Below, in pieces: positions 7,905 through 14,539 of a DNA stretch of 50,427 nt (position 1 is its first letter; each line of letters starts with the position of its first letter). The DNA lies in NCBI GenBank assembly GCA_019116885.1, contig DXAU01000061.1, forward strand, positions 1-50,427. The letters run 5' to 3'. The notes beneath the pieces are model-generated. The model saw only the letters and a list, made by a program, of their open reading frames with translations, was not told the origin of the DNA and ran no database searches. The position numbers and the translations under genes are program-made. This DNA is from Candidatus Mediterraneibacter pullistercoris. Lineage in GTDB: Bacteria; Bacillota; Clostridia; Lachnospirales; Lachnospiraceae.

Positions 7905-9191
7905 CTACTCTTCCGCCAGCGCTTCCATGGCTGCATACTGCAGATTCTCCTGGGTCGTGGCCACATCCTGCTCACCTACCAGCATCTTTTCCACTTCTTC
8001 ATTGAGCGTGTCTGTAAGTCCGGGATGAGTCGCCTCTGCGCTCGGATAGGTGAAAGAAATATCCACTGCATCCAGGAAATACTGTGCATGTTCCGGTTCT
8101 CCTGTCAGAACAATATCTTCCAGTCCATCAATCGTCGGCACTGCGTTGCCCTGTCCTTCCATTCTGATCCTCTGTCCTTCCTCGCCGCAGTAGAAAGAGA
8201 TGAATTCCCAGACTGCTTCCGGATTCTCTGTGTTCTTATTAATAACCATCGGTGAAGACGGCATTGCGGAGATTACCTGATCCGGCGTCTCATAATAGGG
8301 GAACGGCACTACGTCGTATGTGAAGCTGAGATCTGTAAAATCAGCTACGAACCATCTTCCTGCATATAGCAGGCCTGCCTGTCCTGATACAAACAGAGTG
8401 TCTGCGGATTCGCCGCTCTCCAGTGTGCCGGCATAGGTAAAGGCATCTGACTGGATATTGTCGTTTAACCATGTAAGTCCCTCTGTCACCCGTTCGGAAT
8501 CAAAATATGCCGTCGTCATATCCTCAGAATAGAGGCTGTCCGGATCGGAACTGATGATCGAGTAGATCGGCGCCCAGTAGTTCTCATATACAAATCCTAC
8601 ATTTCCGGCATCTCTAAGCGCCTCTGCAAGCTCCTGCATTGCGGCAAAGTTCCATTCTCCGGCATCATATAGTTCCTGCGGAGTCTCGAGTCCGAGACTT
8701 TCAATGAGGTCTTTGTTGTAGTAGATGACCATTGGATTGCAGTCTACCGGAACACCGTATATATTGTCCTCGTACATGAAATTTTTAAGGATCGATTCCG
8801 GAATGTCCCCGGTCTTAAGTGTTGAATTTTCATCTTCAAGAAATTCTGTGAGATCGAGCAGCATGCCCGAACTTTCAAGTTCTCCGAATGTTGCCTCTTC
8901 TGAGTAGAAGCAGTCCGGAGCCGTCTGCGAGTTCAGCGATGTCACGACTCTCTCGTTATAGTTATCTCCGGGCACGCCCGTCATTTCTACCTGTACAGTG
9001 TCGCTCTGCTCATTGAAAGCAGTAACTGCTTTTTCGTACTGTTCCAGTTCTCCGGCCGAGCCGCCGACCATGAATCTGACAAGTGTCTTCCCATCTTCTG
9101 TCTGCGTCTCCTGCCCGCCGCAGGCAGTAAACAAAGATACTGACATTGTTCCAACTAACGCCGCTGCTGCAAGTCTTTTGATTCTTTTCAT
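7905..9191 (-). CDS. Extracellular sugar-binding lipoprotein
   Basis: This 428-residue protein is a family 1 extracellular solute-binding protein. It has a lipoprotein signal peptide with the lipobox LFTAC (Cys24) and a typical two-lobed binding fold rich in aromatic residues. It delivers sugar to the two permeases encoded downstream. The start has a very strong AAGGAGG ribosome binding site. It is the first gene of the operon and is divergent from the araC-type regulator; the 201-bp interval between them contains promoters for both directions. Confidence 0.94.
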   Translation of the reverse strand: MKRIKRLAAAALVGTMSVSLFTACGGQETQTEDGKTLVRFMVGGSAGELEQYEKAVTAFNEQSDTVQVEMTGVPGDNYNERVVTSLNSQTAPDCFYSEEATFGELESSGMLLDLTEFLEDENSTLKTGDIPESILKNFMYEDNIYGVPVDCNPMVIYYNKDLIESLGLETPQELYDAGEWNFAAMQELAEALRDAGNVGFVYENYWAPIYSIISSDPDSLYSEDMTTAYFDSERVTEGLTWLNDNIQSDAFTYAGTLESGESADTLFVSGQAGLLYAGRWFVADFTDLSFTYDVVPFPYYETPDQVISAMPSSPMVINKNTENPEAVWEFISFYCGEEGQRIRMEGQGNAVPTIDGLEDIVLTGEPEHAQYFLDAVDISFTYPSAEATHPGLTDTLNEEVEKMLVGEQDVATTQENLQYAAMEALAEE

Positions 9192-9281
9192 ACTTCATTT
9201 GCCTCCTTTTCTTACATTTACTGTTTCTTTACACCACAATCACTGAAACGCGTCTCATTTTTCATCGGTGATCTTAACTTT

Positions 9282-9318
9282 ATTTTATCGCAGTCAGATT
9301 TTTTCAAAATAGTATTCT
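9282..9318 (-). promoter_or_regulatory. Possible promoter of the GH4/GH2 operon
   Basis: On the minus strand a TAAAAT -10-like box follows a TTTTGA/TTGAAA region by about 14-16 bp. The match is imperfect, as expected for a promoter that needs the AraC-type activator encoded next to it. No clear activator-binding repeat was recognised. Confidence 0.35.
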
Positions 9319-9340
9319 GTGTTTTCATAATGGACTGATG

Positions 9341-9369
9341 TTGTTTTTTGTAAAATATTATGATATTAT
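9341..9369 (+). promoter_or_regulatory. Sigma-A promoter of the AraC-type regulator gene
   Basis: TTGTTT (9341-9346) and TATTAT (9364-9369) are separated by exactly 17 bp and lie 23 bp before the start codon. The ribosome binding site AGAGGTGA follows at about 9380. Confidence 0.65.
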
Positions 9370-9392
9370 TGCAGATATTAGAGAGGTGATTT

Positions 9393-10226
9393 ATGAAAAT
9401 TGAAGCTTATAACAATCCCAATATTCATTTTGACTTGGAACTTAACTACTGTGGAATGGAAGAATGTGCGCCTGATTTTGTGATGAATCCACATACACGC
9501 GACGGATATCTCATTCACTATATCACACATGGAAGCGGTATTTTCGAGTGTGAATCCAGCACATATGGTCTTCATACAGGCGATGTGTTCATGATCGTAC
9601 CTGACACGCTCGTCAGCTACCGGACACTTCCCGACGATCCTCTCGCTTTCTGCTGGTTCTGCTTTTCCGGAGAGCGTGCAGCGGAGATACTGCCGCGGAT
9701 CGGGCTGTCTCTGCAGTCGCCGGTGCGCCATCTCCACTCCCGTTATTCCATCAACGAACTCATCAAGCAGTGTTCCGACATGTTAGAATCCCCGGCGCCA
9801 TACAACGATTTCATGGTTCAGGCCCTTCTCTGTCATATCCTTTCCAATCTGGCTGATTCATATTCCATGAGCACAGAAGCCGAGACCGGCAGGAAAGATA
9901 TCATAGAAGAGCACATAGAACGCGCGATCGGATATATCCGGTTCAATTACATGAAACCGTTAAGCATACAGGATGTCGCCGGCTATGTAGGGCTGGAGAG
10001 AAGTTATTTTTCTAAAATCTTCCACAAATATACAGGAATAACCGCACAGAAATATCTGCTGCAGGAAAGGCTCCAGCACTCCCGGCAGCTTCTTGAGCGT
10101 ACTTCCTATACACTGAAAGAGATCAGTTCTTACGTGGGAATAAAAGATGAATATTATTTTTCCAGAGTCTTTAAGATGGAGACAGGAATGTCCCCGAGCC
10201 AATACCGTGCGTCGATGCAGGAATGA
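9393..10226 (+). CDS. AraC family transcriptional regulator of the glycoside operon
   Basis: This 277-residue protein has an N-terminal AraC-type cupin sensor (about 10-150; the GDVFMIVPDT stretch is typical) and a C-terminal pair of helix-turn-helix motifs (about 175-275), ending in the conserved family signature DEYYFSRVFKMETGMSPSQYR. It resembles MsmR/RafR-type regulators that sense a sugar and activate a divergent uptake operon. It is transcribed away from the binding-protein gene at 7905-9191, which supports that role. Its 3' end overlaps by about 70 bp the end of the convergent sensor-kinase remnant. Confidence 0.9.
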   Translation: MKIEAYNNPNIHFDLELNYCGMEECAPDFVMNPHTRDGYLIHYITHGSGIFECESSTYGLHTGDVFMIVPDTLVSYRTLPDDPLAFCWFCFSGERAAEILPRIGLSLQSPVRHLHSRYSINELIKQCSDMLESPAPYNDFMVQALLCHILSNLADSYSMSTEAETGRKDIIEEHIERAIGYIRFNYMKPLSIQDVAGYVGLERSYFSKIFHKYTGITAQKYLLQERLQHSRQLLERTSYTLKEISSYVGIKDEYYFSRVFKMETGMSPSQYRASMQE

Positions 10227-10837
10227 CAGGCTCCCGGGCCTTTGCCCGCCGCTATCGCAAAAAGCAGGACGAACAGAACTACATATGACCTGTTAAAGGA
10301 CACCGACTGCGTCGTCATACTGACATACGTCATATAGACGGTATACAGCAGCGCAAGCAGACACATGGCCCACCAGCCCCCTCTGATCTCCTGTCTGAAT
10401 GCATCCACTTTTTTCTTAAAGCAGATCGCATAGAGACACAGGACTCCTGCGTGGAGCGGCGTGCGTATCCATGCTTTCACACGGACGTCTCCTCCGAAAA
10501 ATATCTCTGACACCGCTGCAGACACGAAGATGATGATAAGAAAGAGCTGCACATACGACAGCAGGATAAACATGGTTCTGGGGAAAGATTCCTCTGATAG
10601 AACGAGATACAGTATGGCAGAAATCGCCAGAGTCAGGGCAAACATGCCGTAGACCACCTGCGCTCCGTACGGTTCCAGAAGATCCGCAAAAATCAGAAAA
10701 ACTGCCGACTCCACGACAGCCGTACCGGCGCACAGGAATACCGTCGTCATTTTCTCAAACCGGGATCTGCACAGCAGGTACGCCGCCCACGAATGCAGGC
10801 AATACAATATAATAATACTTTCTGTAAAATATTCCAT
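10154..10837 (-). pseudogene. Sensor kinase remnant: membrane domain only, kinase domain missing
   Basis: The 227-residue frame encodes six or seven hydrophobic helices (about 5-205), like the sensor domain of GHKL (AgrC/LytS-like) histidine kinases that pair with LytTR regulators. After LLFAIAAGK the sequence loses family character and runs into the end of the convergent AraC gene. The coiled coil, phospho-acceptor histidine and ATPase domain, about 200 further residues in intact relatives, are absent. The partner regulator remnant lies just upstream in the normal order. I read this as a gene truncated by a deletion with its junction near 10230-10250. A free-standing membrane protein is the alternative. 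Confidence 0.6.
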
Positions 10838-10893
10838 CTTCTCCTCGCCATCTCCCCTCGTTTTGTTTCACCGGACATGTTCCCGGATGATTC

Positions 10894-11601
10894 TCAGCCG
10901 CTGTCTCCGCAGTAATAGTCAAAGTACTGCTCTCTCAGGCGTCCGTACGCGCCGCGCGGGAGATAGATGATCCTGCCGCTGTCCATTTTCATCTCACGCG
11001 CGTTCAGCTGCTGCAGATGCCGCAGATTTATAATATATGCCACCCCGGCCTTGACGAACTCGGGAAAGGCGGAAAGCTGATCAAACAGCGCCGTCATAGT
11101 CGTATGCAGCCGTATGCTCGTTCCATCTGACAGATATACAGCCTGCGTCTTTCCCTGCGCTTCACAGCAGACGATGTCCTCAAGAGCGACTCTTAAGATC
11201 TTTCCCTCGCTCCTGAACAGAATATGTCTCTGCGTTTCCTTCTCTATCGCTTCCATAAGCCGGTCCATGACTGTGTAAAGTTTCTCTTCTGAGACCGGTT
11301 TTACAAGATACTGTGCCACATCCAGCTCACAGGCCTCCAGCGCGTATTCTCTCGATGTTGTCAGAAATATAATGCTGAGTCTGTCGTTTATGCTGCGCAG
11401 CTCTTTCGCAGCCTCCAGACCGCTCTTTCCTCTCATGTAGATATCCAGCAGCACAAGCTCCGGCATACGGTCGTTGTCCCTTACCGCCGCGAGAAGCTGC
11501 TCCGCGCTTTCATCTTTTTTCTCTCCTGCCGCAGCATGACGGGGGAATCCCCCGGCATGCCCATGTAATATTATATAGTCCCTGAGCAGGCCTGCCGCCA
11601 A
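10894..11601 (-). pseudogene. LytTR response regulator, N-terminally truncated
   Basis: From about residue 30 (position 11514) the frame matches a response regulator: the phospho-acceptor aspartate (Asp53 in LVLLDIYM), conserved Thr-Thr-Ser and Lys101 (YLVKPV), then a LytTR DNA-binding domain (about 135-230, with FVKAGVAYIINLRHL). The first beta strand with its acidic pair, needed for metal binding and phosphorylation, is missing. In its place are about 30 residues encoded by a palindrome and a dispersed repeat. No good ribosome binding site precedes the nominal ATG. With the truncated kinase downstream, this looks like a decayed two-component operon that lost both ends. Confidence 0.65.
11534..11560. 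repeat. 27-bp near-perfect palindrome
   Basis: GCATGACGGGGGA and its inverse flank a single central base, giving a 13-bp stem with one mismatch and almost no loop. It sits just where the response regulator loses homology, so it may mark the deletion or insertion junction. No T-tract follows on either strand, so it does not look like an ordinary terminator. Confidence 0.6.
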
Positions 11602-11644
11602 TGTCTCGGCAGGCCCGGACTTTGGCTCATCGCCCGCGCAAAAA
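11596..11644. repeat. Dispersed repeat, copy A
   Basis: This block of 49 bp matches 14451-14500 at 45 aligned positions with one single-base indel. On the minus strand it begins directly after the T-run of the murA terminator and continues as GCGGGCGATGAGCC, then an extended TGCCG/CGGCA hairpin. Its conserved core is the 16-bp GCCCGGACTTTGGCTC on the plus strand. I do not recognise the family. See the finding on both copies. Confidence 0.75.
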
Positions 11645-11676
11645 AACGCCGGGCCTTACGGCCTCAGCGTTTTTTA
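11641..11676 (-). terminator. Rho-independent terminator of murA
   Basis: On the minus strand, ACGC-GGCC-GTAA-GGCC-GCGT forms a hairpin with short internal mismatches followed by seven T. It begins about 30 bp after the murA stop codon. Confidence 0.85.
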
Positions 11677-11704
11677 CTTCTTCTATGCAGCTTTATCCTT
11701 TTGC

Positions 11705-12997
11705 TCAGCTTACCTTCAATCTGAACTTCTGCGCTTCTTTTTCATTAGTCACTTTTTCAATCACTCCGCCGAGACTCTGCAGTTTCTCCTCGAATCTCTC
11801 ATATCCTCTCTGGATATAGACAATATCGTCCACGATTGTAATCCCATCGGCTGCAAGTCCTGCAATGCACAGAGCCGCTCCCGCTCTCAGATCAGGCGCG
11901 CTCACTCTCGCCCCTGAGAAAGCCAAGACCCCTTCTATAGTGGCAGAGTTTCCGTCCACTTTCACCTGGGCCCCCATGCGTGCCAGTTCTGCAAGATACT
12001 TGAAACGGTTCTCGAAGATACTCTCTGTGATCGTACTTGTTCCGTTTGCCAGAGCAAGCGTCACGCCGATCTGCGGCTGCATGTCCGTTGGATATCCAGG
12101 ATAGGGGAGCGTCTTCACCTGCGTGCTGCGCAGGCGTCCTTTCGCCACCACGCGCACCGCGTCGTCAAACTCTTCGACTTCACATCCGATATCGATCAGC
12201 TTGGAGATTGTAGCATCCAGATGTTTCGGGATTACGTTCATGACTGTGACGTCGCCTTTGGTAGCCGCCGCAGCGAACATAAACGTCCCCGCTTCTATCT
12301 GATCCGGAATGATGGAATACTCTGTCTTGTGAAGGGACTTGACCCCCCGGATCTTAATCACATCTGTTCCGGCACCCCTAATGTTGGCGCCCATGCTGTT
12401 AAGGAAATTCGCCACATCGACGACATGGGGCTCTTTCGCAACATTTTCCATGATCGTAAGGCCGTCAGCCATGGCTGCCGCCATCATGACATTGATGGTC
12501 GCGCCTACGGTTACGACATCGAAATAGAGATGGGTACCTTTCAGATGATCGCTCTCGGCGACGATCTTTCCGTGCTCGATGTCCACATCTGCACCGAGCG
12601 CTCGGAACCCTTTAAGATGCTGGTCTATAGGTCTGCTGCCGATATTGCATCCGCCCGGCAGCGCTACCTCCGCATGGTTGTATTTTCCAAGAAGAGCTCC
12701 CAGCAGATAGTAAGAAGCTCTGATCTTCTTGATATAGTCATACTCAATGTTAAAATCTCTGATCGTACCGCCGTTAATTTTAACTGTATGTCTGTCAACT
12801 CTCTGTACCATCGCTCCGATCTCACTGATCGCCTCGAGCATCACGTTGACATCATTGACATCCGGCAGATTGTCGATCTGGACTGTCTCGTCCGTCATGA
12901 TCGATGCCGCCAGGATCGCGAGAGCCGCATTTTTAGCGCCGCCTATCTCCACCTCTCCCACCAGTGGATTGCCGCCTTTGATCATATATTGCTCCAT
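11705..12997 (-). CDS. murA: UDP-N-acetylglucosamine 1-carboxyvinyltransferase
   Basis: This enzyme transfers enolpyruvate from phosphoenolpyruvate to UDP-GlcNAc, the first committed step of peptidoglycan synthesis. The 430-residue protein has the inside-out alpha/beta barrel repeats of the EPSP synthase fold. The KN pair is at 22-23, and the catalytic cysteine, also the fosfomycin target, is present as Cys117 in PGGCNIGSRPID. The start at 12997 (MEQYMIKGG) was chosen over the longer frame because it matches family length and follows GAGGTG. A good promoter lies about 115 bp upstream and a terminator downstream, so the gene is probably a single unit. Firmicutes often carry two paralogues; which one this is cannot be told. 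Confidence 0.97.
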   Translation of the reverse strand: MEQYMIKGGNPLVGEVEIGGAKNAALAILAASIMTDETVQIDNLPDVNDVNVMLEAISEIGAMVQRVDRHTVKINGGTIRDFNIEYDYIKKIRASYYLLGALLGKYNHAEVALPGGCNIGSRPIDQHLKGFRALGADVDIEHGKIVAESDHLKGTHLYFDVVTVGATINVMMAAAMADGLTIMENVAKEPHVVDVANFLNSMGANIRGAGTDVIKIRGVKSLHKTEYSIIPDQIEAGTFMFAAAATKGDVTVMNVIPKHLDATISKLIDIGCEVEEFDDAVRVVAKGRLRSTQVKTLPYPGYPTDMQPQIGVTLALANGTSTITESIFENRFKYLAELARMGAQVKVDGNSATIEGVLAFSGARVSAPDLRAGAALCIAGLAADGITIVDDIVYIQRGYERFEEKLQSLGGVIEKVTNEKEAQKFRLKVS

Positions 12998-13109
12998 TTT
13001 GCACCTCGACTTTGATCTTATTATCTTATTTGTAGTTCCCCTCTGTATATTCAAGTCTGATATTTCTCGTCCGTGCAAGAAAATCTTAAATGATTATGCT
13101 TGCGCAAAT

Positions 13110-13137
13110 AGTATACCACAAAACATCCTATTTTCAA
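13110..13137 (-). promoter_or_regulatory. Sigma-A promoter of murA
   Basis: On the minus strand TTGAAA (13132-13137) and TATACT (13110-13115) are separated by 16 bp. The leader to the murA ATG is about 110 nt, AT-rich and without an obvious structured element. Confidence 0.75.
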
Positions 13138-13178
13138 ATTCCTTTTTAGGAAAACATAAAATGCTTTCAGCCAAATCA

Positions 13179-13739
13179 CTATTTTAGTTTGCTTTTACGG
13201 GTGTTGTCAAGTTTTTTCCCGGATTCCTCTGCTTTTCTGTACTTTTTTACCGCACTCAGAACATTTTTTATCGTATCCTCGATACGGCAGCCATCCTCGC
13301 ACACGGTAATGTCCGCATATTTTTCAAAGTATGGAACACGCTCGTAATAAAGGTCTTTCAGGCTCTGCCCCTCTCTTAAAACGACTCCCCGTTTTTTCGG
13401 GCTGCGTATCCGCCTTTTTATTGTCTGATAAGATGCTTTTAAATATACGACCGTTCCGATCTTTTTATAATGTTTCATTGCATTTTCACAGTAGATCACA
13501 CTTCCGCCCGGAGATATGACCGCATGTTCCGCTTCTACGGACGCATTGACCTGGTCTTCTATCTTCAGGAACCCTTCCTGCCCCACATCGGCTATGATCT
13601 CGCGGAGCAGCTTGTTCTCTTGCTCCTGGATGAGAAGATCCGTATCGATAAAACGCATCCCCAGACGCTTTGCCACAACGATCCCCACTGTACTTTTGCC
13701 CACTGCAGGCATACCAATAAAAATGAGATTATTTTTCAT
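13179..13739 (-). CDS. Shikimate-kinase-like P-loop kinase
   Basis: This 186-residue protein has the shikimate kinase fold: Walker A GMPAVGKST (9-17), the DTD substrate motif (32-34) and a lid/LID-type arginine region ending YYERVPYFEKYADI. Two family features deviate. The glycine triplet that binds shikimate reads GGS (ISPGGSVIY), and the FR of the GE..FR motif reads FLK. It could be a genuine aroK or a related small-molecule kinase. The C-terminal 20 residues are lysine-rich and not conserved. A sigma-A-type promoter precedes it. It is flanked by murA downstream and an unknown small gene upstream, with no other aromatic pathway genes nearby. Confidence 0.75.
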   Translation of the reverse strand: MKNNLIFIGMPAVGKSTVGIVVAKRLGMRFIDTDLLIQEQENKLLREIIADVGQEGFLKIEDQVNASVEAEHAVISPGGSVIYCENAMKHYKKIGTVVYLKASYQTIKRRIRSPKKRGVVLREGQSLKDLYYERVPYFEKYADITVCEDGCRIEDTIKNVLSAVKKYRKAEESGKKLDNTRKSKLK

Positions 13740-13782
13740 GACATGTTCTCTCTTTGTTTTTGTATTTCAGGAAATTGTCAGC

Positions 13783-13856
13783 GGGACGGCCCCGGTATCC
13801 GGAGACGTCCGCCGTTCCCTCTTAGACAGTATACCACGAATCTGCCAGCTAGTAAA
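13783..13856 (-). promoter_or_regulatory. Promoter and leader hairpin of the kinase gene
   Basis: On the minus strand TTTACT (13851-13856) and TATACT (13828-13833) are 17 bp apart; the -35 box overlaps the stop codon of the upstream gene. The leader then contains the dyad GGACG-CCGG / CCGG-CGTCC (about 13783-13809), which lacks a T-tract and so is not a clear terminator. Confidence 0.6.
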
Positions 13857-14322
13857 ATCTCCGGCATTTCCTCCGGTGATCGCACCGCCGTTTATAAACC
13901 TCCTGATAGAGCATCACCTCTATGAGATCTCTCAGGAAACGTCCGTCTTCTCTCCCCGGATTCCTGTTTCTTCTTGCCTGGCTCTCAGTCTCTCCAGCGT
14001 CCATCTCTCCGTCCTCCATGTCCCTGCCGGACGGCGTATCACTGCCGGAAAATCTGCTGAACAGATCCCTCTCATGACGGAGCGCATTGTCATATGCTCT
14101 CCTGCACATCATTCTGAGCTGCAGTTTATCTGGATACTGGTCATATACCATACTGTTTTCATATTCCATGCGGTCACATTCTTCTTCCACATATGGAAGA
14201 AGACGTTTCGGAATATCAGGATACATGCTCCTCAGATATTCAAGATCCATTCGCTCGCTTCTCTCGTCATCGTAAGAAAACGGCGTGGGATATGCCATAT
14301 AATAAGGCAGTTTTTCGTTCAT
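13849..14322 (-). CDS. Unknown small protein, Tyr-rich N terminus, charged C terminus
   Basis: No function is recognised. The 157-residue protein from the ATG at 14322 starts MNEKLPYYMAYP and contains a compact segment with acidic-aromatic spacing (DLEYLRSMYPDIPKRLLPYV, then EYENSMVYDQYPDKLQLRMM), which reminds me of uncharacterised proteins common in Lachnospiraceae. A hydrophilic Arg/Asp/Glu-rich stretch (about 95-130) follows, then a final cationic helix. The frame remains open upstream to 14583, and residues just before the ATG (GIYYPYNVNPG) look coding too, so the true start may be a non-ATG codon or the 5' end may have been altered by the adjacent repeat copy B. There are no membrane segments or signal peptide. 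Confidence 0.55.
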   Translation of the reverse strand: MNEKLPYYMAYPTPFSYDDERSERMDLEYLRSMYPDIPKRLLPYVEEECDRMEYENSMVYDQYPDKLQLRMMCRRAYDNALRHERDLFSRFSGSDTPSGRDMEDGEMDAGETESQARRNRNPGREDGRFLRDLIEVMLYQEVYKRRCDHRRKCRRFY

Positions 14323-14450
14323 GGGCTGGTTCACTCCCGGATTGACATTATATGGATAGTATATGCCGGCAGAACCGCAGCGGTGAATATACCGTGATGA
14401 CACGCAATCGCCGGAAGTGCCAAAAGTCACATTCCGGGATTGTAAGCGGT

Positions 14451-14500
14451 CGCCAAGGTCTCGGACAAGCCCGGACTTTGGCTCGTCGCCCACGCAAAAA
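14451..14500. repeat. Dispersed repeat, copy B
   Basis: This block matches copy A at 11596-11644, with four substitutions and one extra base. As with copy A, it begins on the minus strand immediately after the T-run of a terminator, here that of the GH65 gene, and lies upstream of the next minus-strand gene. Together with the terminator and the leader of the unknown gene it fills the 217-bp gap between 14323 and 14539. Confidence 0.75.
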
Positions 14501-14524
14501 GAACCGGACCTGTAAAAGGTCCGG
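14495..14524 (-). terminator. Rho-independent terminator of the GH65 operon
   Basis: The 7-bp stem GGTCCGG/CCGGACC (14504-14510 with 14518-14524) is followed on the minus strand by a TTCTTTTT tract. It lies about 16 bp after the stop codon of the fused GH65 gene. Confidence 0.85.
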
Positions 14525-14539
14525 CCCGTCACTTTCTTC

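Noticed and set aside
10227-10260. Terminator after the AraC gene (CGGGC-CTTT-GCCCG hairpin)
   Set aside because: The stem is only 5 bp and no T-run follows on the plus strand.
11545-11645. Known riboswitch or ribozyme for repeat copy A
   Set aside because: I compared it by eye with cobalamin, SAM, c-di-GMP, glycine and hammerhead consensus cores; GGCGATGAGCC looks suggestive, but the required partners are missing.
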